From positions 1 through 49,305 of the forward strand of contig NZ_JAQBOD010000065.1 in the NCBI RefSeq assembly GCF_028288205.1: DNA of 49,305 nt, read 5' to 3'. Below the pieces are notes generated by a model, which worked only from the letters and a program-made list of their open reading frames with translations, made no database searches and was not told the DNA's origin. The DNA comes from Mucilaginibacter sp. (lineage in GTDB: Bacteria > Bacteroidota > Bacteroidia > Sphingobacteriales > Sphingobacteriaceae). Below, piece by piece: positions 34,819 to 43,494 of this stretch. A program made the position numbers and the translations under genes. Each line of letters opens with the position of its first letter. Within the stretch, counting starts at the first letter, position 1.

Positions 34819-36819
34819 TCAGGCTTCAATTTGTTTTAATGCCTCCGCGATATTGGTTACCGGCAACCCGCAGGTTTTATCTTTACAGATAAACAGCCGG
34901 GTTATATCGCCAAACTTATCGTGCAGTAAAGGTAAACTTCCTTTTTTACCACCCAAGATAATTTTGTTAGGAATGTAATTTTTTTCCATTTTTATACGGA
35001 AAGCCTCCGCATCATCGCCCACTATGGCAACTTCGTAAATCCCAAAAATCTCATCCAATAACAGCATGGACCAGTTTGAATAGGATGAACCATACCTTGC
35101 CAAATGCGGTACAATATTGCGTAACAGCTGTGCTGATATTTCCAGGTATTGTTCGCTATCAAACAGTAAACCCATTTTTTTTAGGTTACGCGCCATAACT
35201 GAATTTGATGCAGGCGTAACCCCATCCATAATTTCCGACTTACGGGCAATTAATTGCTCCTCATCATCAGCCGTGTAAAAGAAAATGCCCCCGGCCCCAT
35301 CATAGTAATGAGCGATAGCGTTATCGGTAAGCTTTACGGCACGTTGCAGCCATTGCTCATCAAAAGTAACCTCATATAAGGCTATAAAGGCATCAATGAT
35401 GTTGGCGTAATCATCTAAGAAGGCTACGGCCTTAGTATTAGCTTTATACGTTCTGCTTATTCGGCCATTATTACCTATAAGATTACTTACAATGAAATCG
35501 GCATTTTTTAAAGCGAGCTCCAAATATTCAGCTTTGTTAAAAGCCCGGTACGCATCACAGAGCCCTTTCAGCATTAATCCGTTCCATGAGGCAAGTATTT
35601 TATTATCCAAGCCGGGGCGGATGCGTTTGGCGCGATATTCAAATAATTTTTTGCGCGATGCTGCTATGCTCGCTAACATTTCGTCAGTGGATATACCTAT
35701 CGCTTCAGCAAGCTCCGTGTCGATGCCGCGTTTAAACAGGATGTTGGTTTGCTCTTCCTCCCAATTGCCTTCATCGGTTATATGGTAATAGATGCAAAAC
35801 AGCTCTGCTTCTTTGCCTAAAATAGCCTGTATTTCTTCCTTAGCAAAAACATAGAATTTGCCCTCTACCCCTTCACTATCCGCATCCAGGGCCGAATAAA
35901 ATCCACCTTCGGGCGAAAGTAATTCCCGCACAGCAAAATCTATCGTTTCACTAACTACCTGTTTGTATAAATTATCAGGCTGCCAGGTATGAGCCTCGGA
36001 ATATAAACTTATCAGCTGCGCGTTATCATACAGCATCTTTTCAAAATGCGGCACGTGCCATAAACCATCAACAGAATAGCGTGCAAAACCGCCACCTAAA
36101 TGGTCGTAGATACCACCGTAAGCCATTTTTTGCAGGGTGAGCTTAGCTAAACCGGTTAGCTCCTCATCGTGCATTAAATGCGCGTAACGTATTAAAAACT
36201 GCCAGTTATTTGGCATCGGGAACTTAGGCGCTGTGCCCATTCCCCCTTCTGTTTTATCAAAATACTTTTTCCAGTTGCCTACTATAACTTCCAGATCAGT
36301 TTTAGCATAATCTGGTTGCGATTCAATAAAAGCTATCGATTCAAACTTTTGAATACCCTCGGTTAAACGGGTTGCATATTCCAGCGCATCTTCTGGTTTT
36401 TGTTTATAGTAATCGGCTAAGTTAAAGAGCAGGCTCGTCCAATCGTTTTTTCTGAAATAAGTTCCCGCGTAAATGGGCCGCTGATCTGGCAAACAAATGC
36501 AATTAAGCGGCCAACCGCCCCTGCCGCTTATTAATTGTACAGCGCTCATGTATATCTGGTCAACATCAGGGCGCTCTTCGCGGTCGACTTTTATACAAAC
36601 AAAATATTCGTTCATAACCGCCGCCACCTGTTCATCCTCAAAGCTTTCATGCTCCATAACATGGCACCAGTGGCAAGCCGAATAGCCGATGCTTACAATG
36701 ATGAGCTTGTTCTCATCCCCGGCCTTTTGCAAAGCCTCCGCGCCCCACGGATACCAGTTAACCGGGTTGTTGGCGTGTTGCAGTAGATATGGCGATGTGG
36801 AATTAGCTAAACGGTTCAT
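34819..36819 (-). CDS. yyaL: YyaL-like thioredoxin-domain / N-acylglucosamine-epimerase-fold protein
   Basis: 666 residues from the ATG at 36819 ([20 protein letters not shown], the conserved family start); the upstream ATG at 36846 adds nine unrelated residues. The N-terminal DUF255 thioredoxin-like domain has C49-H-W-C52 in [17 protein letters not shown]. The C-terminal (alpha/alpha)6 barrel begins near residue 200 ([47 protein letters not shown]). The family function is not established. The upstream region abuts a degraded higB gene. Confidence 0.93.
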   Translation of the reverse strand: MNRLANSTSPYLLQHANNPVNWYPWGAEALQKAGDENKLIIVSIGYSACHWCHVMEHESFEDEQVAAVMNEYFVCIKVDREERPDVDQIYMSAVQLISGRGGWPLNCICLPDQRPIYAGTYFRKNDWTSLLFNLADYYKQKPEDALEYATRLTEGIQKFESIAFIESQPDYAKTDLEVIVGNWKKYFDKTEGGMGTAPKFPMPNNWQFLIRYAHLMHDEELTGLAKLTLQKMAYGGIYDHLGGGFARYSVDGLWHVPHFEKMLYDNAQLISLYSEAHTWQPDNLYKQVVSETIDFAVRELLSPEGGFYSALDADSEGVEGKFYVFAKEEIQAILGKEAELFCIYYHITDEGNWEEEQTNILFKRGIDTELAEAIGISTDEMLASIAASRKKLFEYRAKRIRPGLDNKILASWNGLMLKGLCDAYRAFNKAEYLELALKNADFIVSNLIGNNGRISRTYKANTKAVAFLDDYANIIDAFIALYEVTFDEQWLQRAVKLTDNAIAHYYDGAGGIFFYTADDEEQLIARKSEIMDGVTPASNSVMARNLKKMGLLFDSEQYLEISAQLLRNIVPHLARYGSSYSNWSMLLLDEIFGIYEVAIVGDDAEAFRIKMEKNYIPNKIILGGKKGSLPLLHDKFGDITRLFICKDKTCGLPVTNIAEALKQIEA

Positions 36820-36839
36820 TTGGCAAAATTGCGATATTA

Positions 36840-36965
36840 AATGCACTTAAAGATAAATCAATCAGGATTAGAGAAAGTTTTTACAAAAAGGTTATTGTTG
36901 GCAGAAATAGTCATAAATGGAACAATGGAAATGCTAGTGAGGTTGAAATTATAGATTATCATTAA
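36840..36965 (+). pseudogene. higB: Remnant of a HigB/RelE-type toxin gene
   Basis: A 41-codon open stretch ends in NGNASEVEIIDYH and a TAA 10 nt before the higA start. HigB toxins normally end in a DGNAYDVEIVDYH-like sequence and sit in just this position. The preceding [12 protein letters not shown] also resembles the HigB core LKGDRKGQYSIRIN, but the RICF segment between them is lost. There is no start codon, and the upstream half is replaced by the yyaL promoter and start region. The toxin is therefore broken while the antitoxin is intact. Confidence 0.7.
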
Positions 36966-36975
36966 TTTAAAAATC

Positions 36976-37269
36976 ATGGAAAAACTACCCAACATACATC
37001 CCGGAGAAATTTTACAGGAAGAGTTTTTAATACCGTTAAGCATAACACCATACAGGTTAGCCAAAGAAACTAAAATCCCTCAAACCCGTATCTCCGAAAT
37101 AATTAAAGGCAACCGCCGGATTACTGCTGATACAGCTTTAAGGCTAAGTAAATATTTTGGTAACACCGCCAAGTTTTGGTTGGGGTTACAGGATGACTTT
37201 GATATTGAAATTGAATTGGATGAAAAACGGGAGGAGATAAATCATATTAAGTGCTTTGTTGCTGTGTGA
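36976..37269 (+). CDS. higA: HigA-family antitoxin
   Basis: 97 residues. The HigA signature IHPGEILQEEFLIPL is followed by an XRE helix-turn-helix (YRLAKETKIPQTRISEIIKG) and the typical FGNTAKFWLGLQDDFDI. It would repress its own operon and bind the HigB toxin, but the higB gene upstream is only a remnant. The stop TGA is immediately followed by the parE-like stop on the other strand, with no base between. Confidence 0.93.
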   Translation: MEKLPNIHPGEILQEEFLIPLSITPYRLAKETKIPQTRISEIIKGNRRITADTALRLSKYFGNTAKFWLGLQDDFDIEIELDEKREEINHIKCFVAV

Positions 37270-37563
37270 TTAGTGAATTACCAAAGGATCTTGACGATTA
37301 TCCCAAAAATAGGCTATCAAAATATGATCGTCATTAATTTTATAAAACATAGAACAGTTTTTATGAGGAATACATTTTCTTAAGTCGGTAAATTTTCGAT
37401 CTGTCGGATAAATGTATGGTGTGGTAGAGATTGTATCAAAAATTTTGGAGATTTTGTTTTCAAACTTTTTGACGAAACGGTCGCCCCATCTTTCACGAAG
37501 TTGTAGCACAACGGCCTCGTAAGTTTCTTCCGCTTTGGGAGTAAACTTTATTTCTAAATTCAT
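37270..37563 (-). CDS. RelE/ParE-superfamily toxin
   Basis: 97 residues. The compact alpha/beta fold is recognisable from IKFTPKAEETYEAVVLQLRERWG, the FDTISTTPYIYP turn, RKCIPHKNCSMFYKI and ILIAYFWDNRQDP. It may act on gyrase (ParE) or mRNA (RelE); the motif set does not decide. It overlaps the upstream antitoxin by 4 bp. It appears intact. Confidence 0.88.
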   Translation of the reverse strand: MNLEIKFTPKAEETYEAVVLQLRERWGDRFVKKFENKISKIFDTISTTPYIYPTDRKFTDLRKCIPHKNCSMFYKINDDHILIAYFWDNRQDPLVIH

Positions 37564-37769
37564 TTTTTAGAAAAATGTTTGTCTTTAAATTCCTGAAGAG
37601 AAATTGTTTGTCCATCTTCATACTGCTTGAGGCTTTTTTCAATTCCCTTTATCACATGAGGGGGTAATGTATCAGCTTGCGGCTCAAATTGAACCTTCAA
37701 TGCCTTTAAAACAGCTTTTACCGTTTTCAGCTGTTCAGCGCTTTCAGGATGTATCAAGATAGATTCCAT
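37560..37769 (-). CDS. Antitoxin of the ParE-like toxin
   Basis: 69 residues, charged and helical: an N-terminal IHPESAEQLKTVKAVLKAL part and a C-terminal toxin-binding tail (SLKQYEDGQTISLQEFKD). Small proteins of this DUF2683-like form commonly precede ParE/RelE toxins in Bacteroidota. The 4-bp overlap with the toxin supports the pairing. Confidence 0.8.
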   Translation of the reverse strand: MESILIHPESAEQLKTVKAVLKALKVQFEPQADTLPPHVIKGIEKSLKQYEDGQTISLQEFKDKHFSKK

Positions 37770-37861
37770 ATAAACAAAAATACAAATACATCATTACAAA
37801 TTCAAACAAAAATAGCTGTCTATATAGCGTTTGTTTTTCCGATGGCGCGAGCATCAAAAAG

Positions 37862-38066
37862 TTGTTTCATCTTGTTTCATCACCTCAAAATCAGTCAACA
37901 CACAATCATTTGATTATCAAATAAATACATTAAATTATACATAAAAATACAGACGAATAAGTTGTTACATTTTGTTTCATCACTTTTTCGCAATTATCTT
38001 ATAAACAATATTTTAAGTCAAAATCTTGTTTCACTTGTTACATTTTGTTTCACCAATTGTGAAACA
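37862..38066. promoter_or_regulatory. TGTTTCA box array A, upstream of the M1 peptidase
   Basis: The 389-bp gap 37770-38158 holds no gene but three paired boxes: TTGTTTCATCTTGTTTCATC at 37862, TTGTTACATTTTGTTTCATC at 37962 and TTGTTACATTTTGTTTCACC at 38035, with an extra TTGTTTCAC at 38026. Within a pair the boxes are 10 bp apart, one helical turn. The last box pairs with an inverted one: TGTTTCAC (38046-38053), 5 nt, GTGAAACA (38059-38066), 92 bp before the peptidase ATG. The arrangement is like operator sites; the binding protein is unknown. Confidence 0.65.
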
Positions 38067-38158
38067 AACGCGTTTAAATCCATCTCCGGTACCGCTGCCC
38101 CAATTATGCAATAACATTTTATTTTGCTTAATTTGCTTCCTTATAATTTAACTGATTA

Positions 38159-40159
38159 ATGTATTATTTAAAAAATTACATGCTATTAGCATGCGCTTTC
38201 CTTACCGTTGCAACAACCGCGTTTTCGCAATCACCAACCGATACTGTTAAGTACAACCACCAGGACCTTTTCGGACCAATTGTTTGGCCAATGACCAGCG
38301 GCGGCAATCGCTCGGCCAGCGGACAGCCGGGCCCGCATTACTGGCAAAACCGCGCCGATTACCAAATTCATGCTACTTTAAATGAAGCCGATCAGGACAC
38401 TACCGTTAAAGGCGAAGTTGCTATAACTTATACCAACAACAGTCCTGATAATATGGATTACCTATGGCTGCAGCTGGACCAGAACCTGTTCAAGCCCGAT
38501 TCGCGCGGGGCGGCGGTTACCCCCTTTACCGGCGACCGCTTTGATGTAAAAGGCTTTAGCCGCGGTGGTTATCATATCGCGTCGGTATCGGTTACCTATA
38601 AGGGCCAAACTTATACCGTTACGCCTGTTATTACTGACGCCCGCATGCAGGTGCGCTTAAATACACCCATGAGTGGAAATGGCGATAAAATACAGATAAA
38701 AGTAAGTTATGATTTCTCTATACCTTTTTATGGCGCCGACCGCATGGGCCGCAAAAAGTTTAAACAAGGTGTTGTTTATGAAATTGCCCAATGGTATCCA
38801 CGCATGTGCGTTTATGATGACGTAGAAGGATGGAACACCCTGCCTTATATGGGCCTTGGCGAGTTTTATTGCGACTATGGCGATTTTGATTATTATATAA
38901 CTGCCCCTGGTAACATGATCGTAGTAGGCTCCGGCGATTTGCAAAATGCAAGCGAAGTGCTTACTCCCACCCAGCAAAAACGTTTGGCCGAAGCACGTAA
39001 CAGCGATAAAACGGTTACTATTATCTCTGCATCCGAAGTTGGCGAACCTGCTACACGCCCGGCTAAAGGCACATTAACCTGGCACTTTAAAATGGATAAT
39101 ACCCGCGATGTATCATGGGCGGCATCAACCGCGTTTATTTGGGATGCGGCAAAAACCAATTTGCCATCAGGCCGTAAGTGTATTTCGCAATCTGTTTACC
39201 CGGTAGAAAGCTCTGGTTATAACTCGTGGGGCCGCTCTACAGAGTACCTGAAAAATAGCATAGAGATCTACTCAAAAGAATATATCGAATACCCGTGGAA
39301 CTCGGCAGTTAACGTATCAGGCGTTGCTTTGGGTATGGAATACCCCGGCATTATTTTCTGCTTAAGCAATCTTAAAAATGGCGGTTTATGGGGCGATGTT
39401 ACCCACGAGATAGGCCATAACTGGTTCCCGATGATAGTAGGCAGTAACGAACGTAAATACATGTGGATGGACGAAGGCTTTAACACTTTTATTAATGAAT
39501 TCTCTACCAAAATGTTTAACAAAGGCGAGTATGCGCCTAAAGGCCCTAACAACAATGCTCAAAATGTATTAAGAAGCTATATAAGAAGCAAGGACCCGTT
39601 AATGACGCCACCAGAGGCAATTGGGCTTAATGATTACGGCCAATATTATAATAAAACCGCTTTAGGGCTTGATATGCTGCGTGATGTGGTATTGGGTCCG
39701 GAGCGTTTTGATTTTGCTTTCCGTGAGTATATTAAACACTGGGCCATGAAGCACCCGCTGCCTTATGATTTTTTCCGCGCGATGAATGACGCGTCGGGCG
39801 AGGACCTGAACTGGTTCTTTAAACCATGGTTCTTTACCACCTGGAAGCTGGATCAGTCTGTTGAATCAGTAAAATACGACAGCAGCCCTGCTGACGGTGC
39901 TATCATCACCATCGCCAACAAAGAAAAAATGGCCATGCCCGTCGACCTGAAAATTACCCAGGAAAATGGCAAAGCAGAAACTATACACCTGCCGGTAAAC
40001 GTATGGCAGCGCAACGGGGTTTGGACATTTAAATATCCGTCAACCTCAACAATAAAAAGTATTGAGATTGACCCGGATCATCAATTACCCGATATTGATC
40101 TGAAGAATAATATTTTCCCTAAAAAAGTGGGAATAGTTGAGGTAAAAGCTGAAAGGTAA
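38159..40159 (+). CDS. M1-family zinc metallopeptidase (aminopeptidase N-like)
   Basis: 666 residues with a signal peptide ending TTAFSQ. The zinc site is HEIGH at residues 416-420 with the third ligand Glu439 in WMDEGFN, exactly 18 residues after the second His, as in M1 peptidases. The exopeptidase-type substrate loop is [11 protein letters not shown] (G-x-M-E-Y/N-P form). The N-terminal beta domain ([20 protein letters not shown]) is also typical. It is expected in the periplasm or on the surface, trimming peptides. It has its own terminator and an unusual upstream box array. Confidence 0.93.
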   Translation: MYYLKNYMLLACAFLTVATTAFSQSPTDTVKYNHQDLFGPIVWPMTSGGNRSASGQPGPHYWQNRADYQIHATLNEADQDTTVKGEVAITYTNNSPDNMDYLWLQLDQNLFKPDSRGAAVTPFTGDRFDVKGFSRGGYHIASVSVTYKGQTYTVTPVITDARMQVRLNTPMSGNGDKIQIKVSYDFSIPFYGADRMGRKKFKQGVVYEIAQWYPRMCVYDDVEGWNTLPYMGLGEFYCDYGDFDYYITAPGNMIVVGSGDLQNASEVLTPTQQKRLAEARNSDKTVTIISASEVGEPATRPAKGTLTWHFKMDNTRDVSWAASTAFIWDAAKTNLPSGRKCISQSVYPVESSGYNSWGRSTEYLKNSIEIYSKEYIEYPWNSAVNVSGVALGMEYPGIIFCLSNLKNGGLWGDVTHEIGHNWFPMIVGSNERKYMWMDEGFNTFINEFSTKMFNKGEYAPKGPNNNAQNVLRSYIRSKDPLMTPPEAIGLNDYGQYYNKTALGLDMLRDVVLGPERFDFAFREYIKHWAMKHPLPYDFFRAMNDASGEDLNWFFKPWFFTTWKLDQSVESVKYDSSPADGAIITIANKEKMAMPVDLKITQENGKAETIHLPVNVWQRNGVWTFKYPSTSTIKSIEIDPDHQLPDIDLKNNIFPKKVGIVEVKAER

Positions 40160-40180
40160 AAGGTTTATCTTATCTGAAGT

Positions 40181-40215
40181 AAAAGACCCGGTTTTATGAA
40201 AAGACCGGGTCTTTT
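40181..40215 (+). terminator. Terminator of the M1 peptidase gene
   Basis: Stem AAAAGACCCGGT / ACCGGGTCTTTT, 12 bp with an 11-nt loop, continued by a run of T. It lies 22 bp after the stop codon. Confidence 0.85.
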
Positions 40216-40320
40216 TTGTTTGGGAAGTATCCTTTTTGACATTCTATGAGTTATAATTTTTTTCTTACATTTAATTTATTTCCATCCCCCCTTTTTATAT
40301 AGACCGGGTATTTAGTATAT

Positions 40321-43077
40321 ATGAGACGAATAACTGTTATTTACCTAACGGCAGTTTTTAATTTATTAGGTATTGCTGCCTTTGCACAGGTAAACGGCGA
40401 CCTGCTTAAAACGCTGTCGGCAGTGGCCGGTATGCGCGACAGGTTCCCTATTGAAAAAGTTTATTTGCAGTTAGATAAGCCCTATTACACTTTAGGCGAT
40501 ACTTTACGCTTTAAGGCCTATTTAATGAATGGGGATTTTTTAAAACCATCATTAAAAAGCGGGCTGTTGTATGTAGAGCTGGATGATGAAAATAATAAGG
40601 CTATAAAATGCATTATGGTACCTATAAACCATGGTATTAGCTGGGGCGATATCGCATTGGATGCAAAAGAATTTCCGGAAGGCAGTTATACCCTGAGGGC
40701 CTATACCAACTGGATGCGCAATTTTGGCGAAGATTACATTTTTAAAAAGAATATTTATATAACTGCATTAAACGGATCATTACTCGTAAAGACAAACTTT
40801 AAATTACAGGCAGGCGCAGCCAAAAGTAGTTTAACCGCCAGCATTGGGTTTACCGGGCTGGATAAGAACCCATTTAGGTTAAAGGATATGCAATTTAAGG
40901 TATTAAATGGCACGCATTCGCTTTTCTCTGATAAGATCAATACGGGTATGGATGGAAGCGTAGGTTTAACTTTTAACTTGCCGGATAAATCAGCCTTAAA
41001 AAATTTAGCAATAACTACCCATGAAGCACACGGCGGACCTGACTGGCCACCAACTTTAATTATCCCGGTAATACTAAACCGACCCGAAAATGCCGATGTG
41101 CAGTTTATGCCCGAGGGCGGGCATTTGGTTGGCAGCCTACCCATTAAAGTAGGTTTTAAAGCCATAAACGAAGAGGGCAAGGGCATACCTGCAAGCGGCA
41201 AAGTTTATGATAGTAAGCAGCAACAAGTAGCGCAATTTACGGCGCAGCACTTAGGTATGGGCAGCTTTGAATTTATGCCACAGGCGGGCGAAACTTATAT
41301 AGCTAAGGTTGACCTGCCCGGCGGTCTCACCAAAACCTATTCCCTGCCTGCTGTGAACCCAATCGGCACATCCTTAAAAATATCGCCCCGTGGTAAAGAT
41401 TCGTTAGAGATCAATATAGCTGCTACACCCGACCTGGTGAATGCACCGGCTACTTATTTTCTTATAGCCCAAACACGCGGGTTGGTTTGTTATACAATGC
41501 CTGTCAGCTTTAAAACATCGCAGGTAAAAAAGGTTATCGCAATGGATCTGTTCCCTTCAGGCATAGCACATTTCACTTTATTTAACAGCAATAACCAATC
41601 GCTAAACGAACGTATTTATTATGTTAACCATAAGGATAACCTGCAAGTAAACTTAATGGCGAGTAAGCCTAATTACACAATAAGAGACAGTATTACTGTT
41701 GGAATAGCAGTAACAGATAATGATAACAAGCCCGTTCGCGGAAGTTTTTCGTTAGCTGTTACCGATAATAGCCAGGTAAAAGTTGACAGCGCCAGAAATA
41801 TAATAAGTAACCTGTTCTTAACATCAGATCTAAAAGGCGGTATTGAAGAACCCTATTACTATTTTGAAAAGAATACGCCCGAACGAATTGTGGCTTTAGA
41901 TAATTTGCTGTTAACACAAGGCTGGATAGGCTATAACTGGGCCGCTATTTTTAACCCCGTTATACAACGCCCCCAATATGTGGCGCAGCCCAAATTTATA
42001 GTACAGGGGCAGGTAACTAATATTTTTAATAAGCCTGTGCAGGGCGCAAACGTAATACTATACGGTAAAAAACCATTAATAGTTAAAGACACGGTGACTG
42101 ATAAGGATGGCAAATTCACCTTTAACGGTCTATTTCCAATTGATACGGCTGTTTATAGGATACAGGCCCGCAATAAAAGAGGCGGCAGCAATAATGTAGG
42201 CCTTACCGTAAATGAATTTGTTCCGTCGTTATTTGCCGCATCAAAACCGGTTGCGCCATGGTATGTAAACAGTGATACATTGATGCTTAATAATGCCCAC
42301 ACAAAAGCAGTGCAACTTAAAGCCGAAGCCGAATATAAAGGTGAGGGCCATATGCTAAAGGAAGTTGTAATAAAAGATAAAAAAATAATTAAAGGATCAA
42401 AAAACCGCAATGAAGGCGGCGGAGCCGATATTACTATTGATGAGCATGAACTGGAAAAAGTTACGCACATGTCTTTATTTGATCTATTAAAGCAAAAATT
42501 CAAAAAAGACTTTTACAAGAAATCTAATTTTGATACGATGGAGTATCATTTGTTTATACGCAGGGTGTATTTGATCATTGATGGTGTAAGTATAGGTACC
42601 TCGCCTTTGACGGTTGATGTATACATGGACCTGCTGGCAGCCGAAGATATCAAGGGCATCGAAATTATGCGTACCTCCAGATATGCTCTCGCTTATGACA
42701 ATGGTTTTATAGCTAAACAAATCCTTATGAAAGAGAAGGATGTACCCATCTATCTTGAAATTACAACTTATTCAGGTAATGGGGCTTATATGCTGCACAC
42801 GGCCGGGGTATATTTATACCGCACTGTACCCTTTACCCTGCCCAAAGATTTTTATCGCCCGCGTTACACAGCAAAAAACGCAACTACCGCTATAGGTACA
42901 GATTTACGCTCAACAATTCACTGGGCGCCAAATGTTGTTACCGACAAAGATGGCAAAGCAACCGTCTCCTTTTATAGCGCCGATAAACCGACAGATTATA
43001 CTATAATACTGGAAGGAACTGATTTGAAGGGCGCTTTTGGTTATAGCAGGGAGAAGATAAAAGTGATTAAGAAATAG
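40321..43077 (+). CDS. Large secreted MG2/carboxypeptidase-regulatory-domain protein with plug-like region
   Basis: 918 residues, signal peptide ending AAFAQ. An alpha-2-macroglobulin MG2-like domain lies near residues 40-150 (KVYLQLDKPYYTLGDTLRFK, EGSYTLRAYTNWMRN). Further Ig-like repeats follow. A carboxypeptidase-regulatory-like domain is near 560-630 (VQGQVTNIFNKPVQGANVIL), then a TonB-plug-like stretch near 690-790 (DELEK..SLFDLLKQKF, RRVYLIIDGVSIG). The C-terminus returns to a macroglobulin-like strand (GKATVSFYSADKPTDYTI). No barrel follows, so it is not a transporter. It is probably a periplasmic or surface structural protein of unknown role. Confidence 0.8.
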   Translation: MRRITVIYLTAVFNLLGIAAFAQVNGDLLKTLSAVAGMRDRFPIEKVYLQLDKPYYTLGDTLRFKAYLMNGDFLKPSLKSGLLYVELDDENNKAIKCIMVPINHGISWGDIALDAKEFPEGSYTLRAYTNWMRNFGEDYIFKKNIYITALNGSLLVKTNFKLQAGAAKSSLTASIGFTGLDKNPFRLKDMQFKVLNGTHSLFSDKINTGMDGSVGLTFNLPDKSALKNLAITTHEAHGGPDWPPTLIIPVILNRPENADVQFMPEGGHLVGSLPIKVGFKAINEEGKGIPASGKVYDSKQQQVAQFTAQHLGMGSFEFMPQAGETYIAKVDLPGGLTKTYSLPAVNPIGTSLKISPRGKDSLEINIAATPDLVNAPATYFLIAQTRGLVCYTMPVSFKTSQVKKVIAMDLFPSGIAHFTLFNSNNQSLNERIYYVNHKDNLQVNLMASKPNYTIRDSITVGIAVTDNDNKPVRGSFSLAVTDNSQVKVDSARNIISNLFLTSDLKGGIEEPYYYFEKNTPERIVALDNLLLTQGWIGYNWAAIFNPVIQRPQYVAQPKFIVQGQVTNIFNKPVQGANVILYGKKPLIVKDTVTDKDGKFTFNGLFPIDTAVYRIQARNKRGGSNNVGLTVNEFVPSLFAASKPVAPWYVNSDTLMLNNAHTKAVQLKAEAEYKGEGHMLKEVVIKDKKIIKGSKNRNEGGGADITIDEHELEKVTHMSLFDLLKQKFKKDFYKKSNFDTMEYHLFIRRVYLIIDGVSIGTSPLTVDVYMDLLAAEDIKGIEIMRTSRYALAYDNGFIAKQILMKEKDVPIYLEITTYSGNGAYMLHTAGVYLYRTVPFTLPKDFYRPRYTAKNATTAIGTDLRSTIHWAPNVVTDKDGKATVSFYSADKPTDYTIILEGTDLKGAFGYSREKIKVIKK

Positions 43078-43210
43078 CCGCTTAAAATTTATATCAATAT
43101 ACTATCCGGCTGGGTGTATGATAGTTTAAAGTAAAGTATAACACGCTACAGGATTAATCATTAAAAGCGTAAACTTTTTCAAGACGATACAGATTTTTTG
43201 AGAAAAAAAA

Positions 43211-43408
43211 GTGTTTCACATCAGGTGTTTCACCCCATTTTTGCAAAAATCCATAAAATAGCATAAATCTTTTATTATAAGCTATTTAGACTATTTTACC
43301 TAAAGCTTTTGTACTGTTTCAAAGTGTTTCACTCATTTTGTCAAAATACTATATATCAATAGATTAACCTAAAAGAGTGTTTCATCTGTTTCACTCATTT
43401 GTGAAACA
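43211..43408. promoter_or_regulatory. TGTTTCA box array B, upstream of uvrD/pcrA
   Basis: The 417-bp gap 43078-43494 has no gene but repeats the plan of array A: box pairs at 43212/43226, 43315/43325 and 43378/43387, most followed by CATTT-rich spacers. The last box forms the palindrome TGTTTCAC (43387-43394), 6 nt, GTGAAACA (43401-43408), ending 86 bp before the helicase start. The rest of the gap is AT-rich without other features. Confidence 0.65.
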
Positions 43409-43427
43409 CTATGTTACCTTAAATTTG
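43398..43427 (+). promoter_or_regulatory. Bacteroidota-type promoter for uvrD/pcrA
   Basis: TTTG (43398-43401) and TAAATTTG (43420-43427) match the -33 TTTG and -7 TAnnTTTG elements of Bacteroidota promoters with an 18-nt spacer. The -33 element overlaps the right half of the array-B palindrome, so a protein bound there could block or recruit RNA polymerase. Confidence 0.5.
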
Positions 43428-43494
43428 AGTAAAAACCTTTCGGCTTTCGCCCCAAAATCTTAATTTCGCTGTTCACAGAAAAGAGGGAAAAGAA

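Noticed and set aside
37862..38066. TGTTTCA boxes as a CRISPR array or replication-origin iterons
   Set aside because: Boxes are short, unevenly spaced and not separated by equal spacers; no DnaA boxes, replication gene or plasmid partition gene is near.
40755..41201. Minus-strand 148-codon frame inside the MG2-domain gene
   Set aside because: Long antisense shadow of a well-supported gene, with no recognisable motif.
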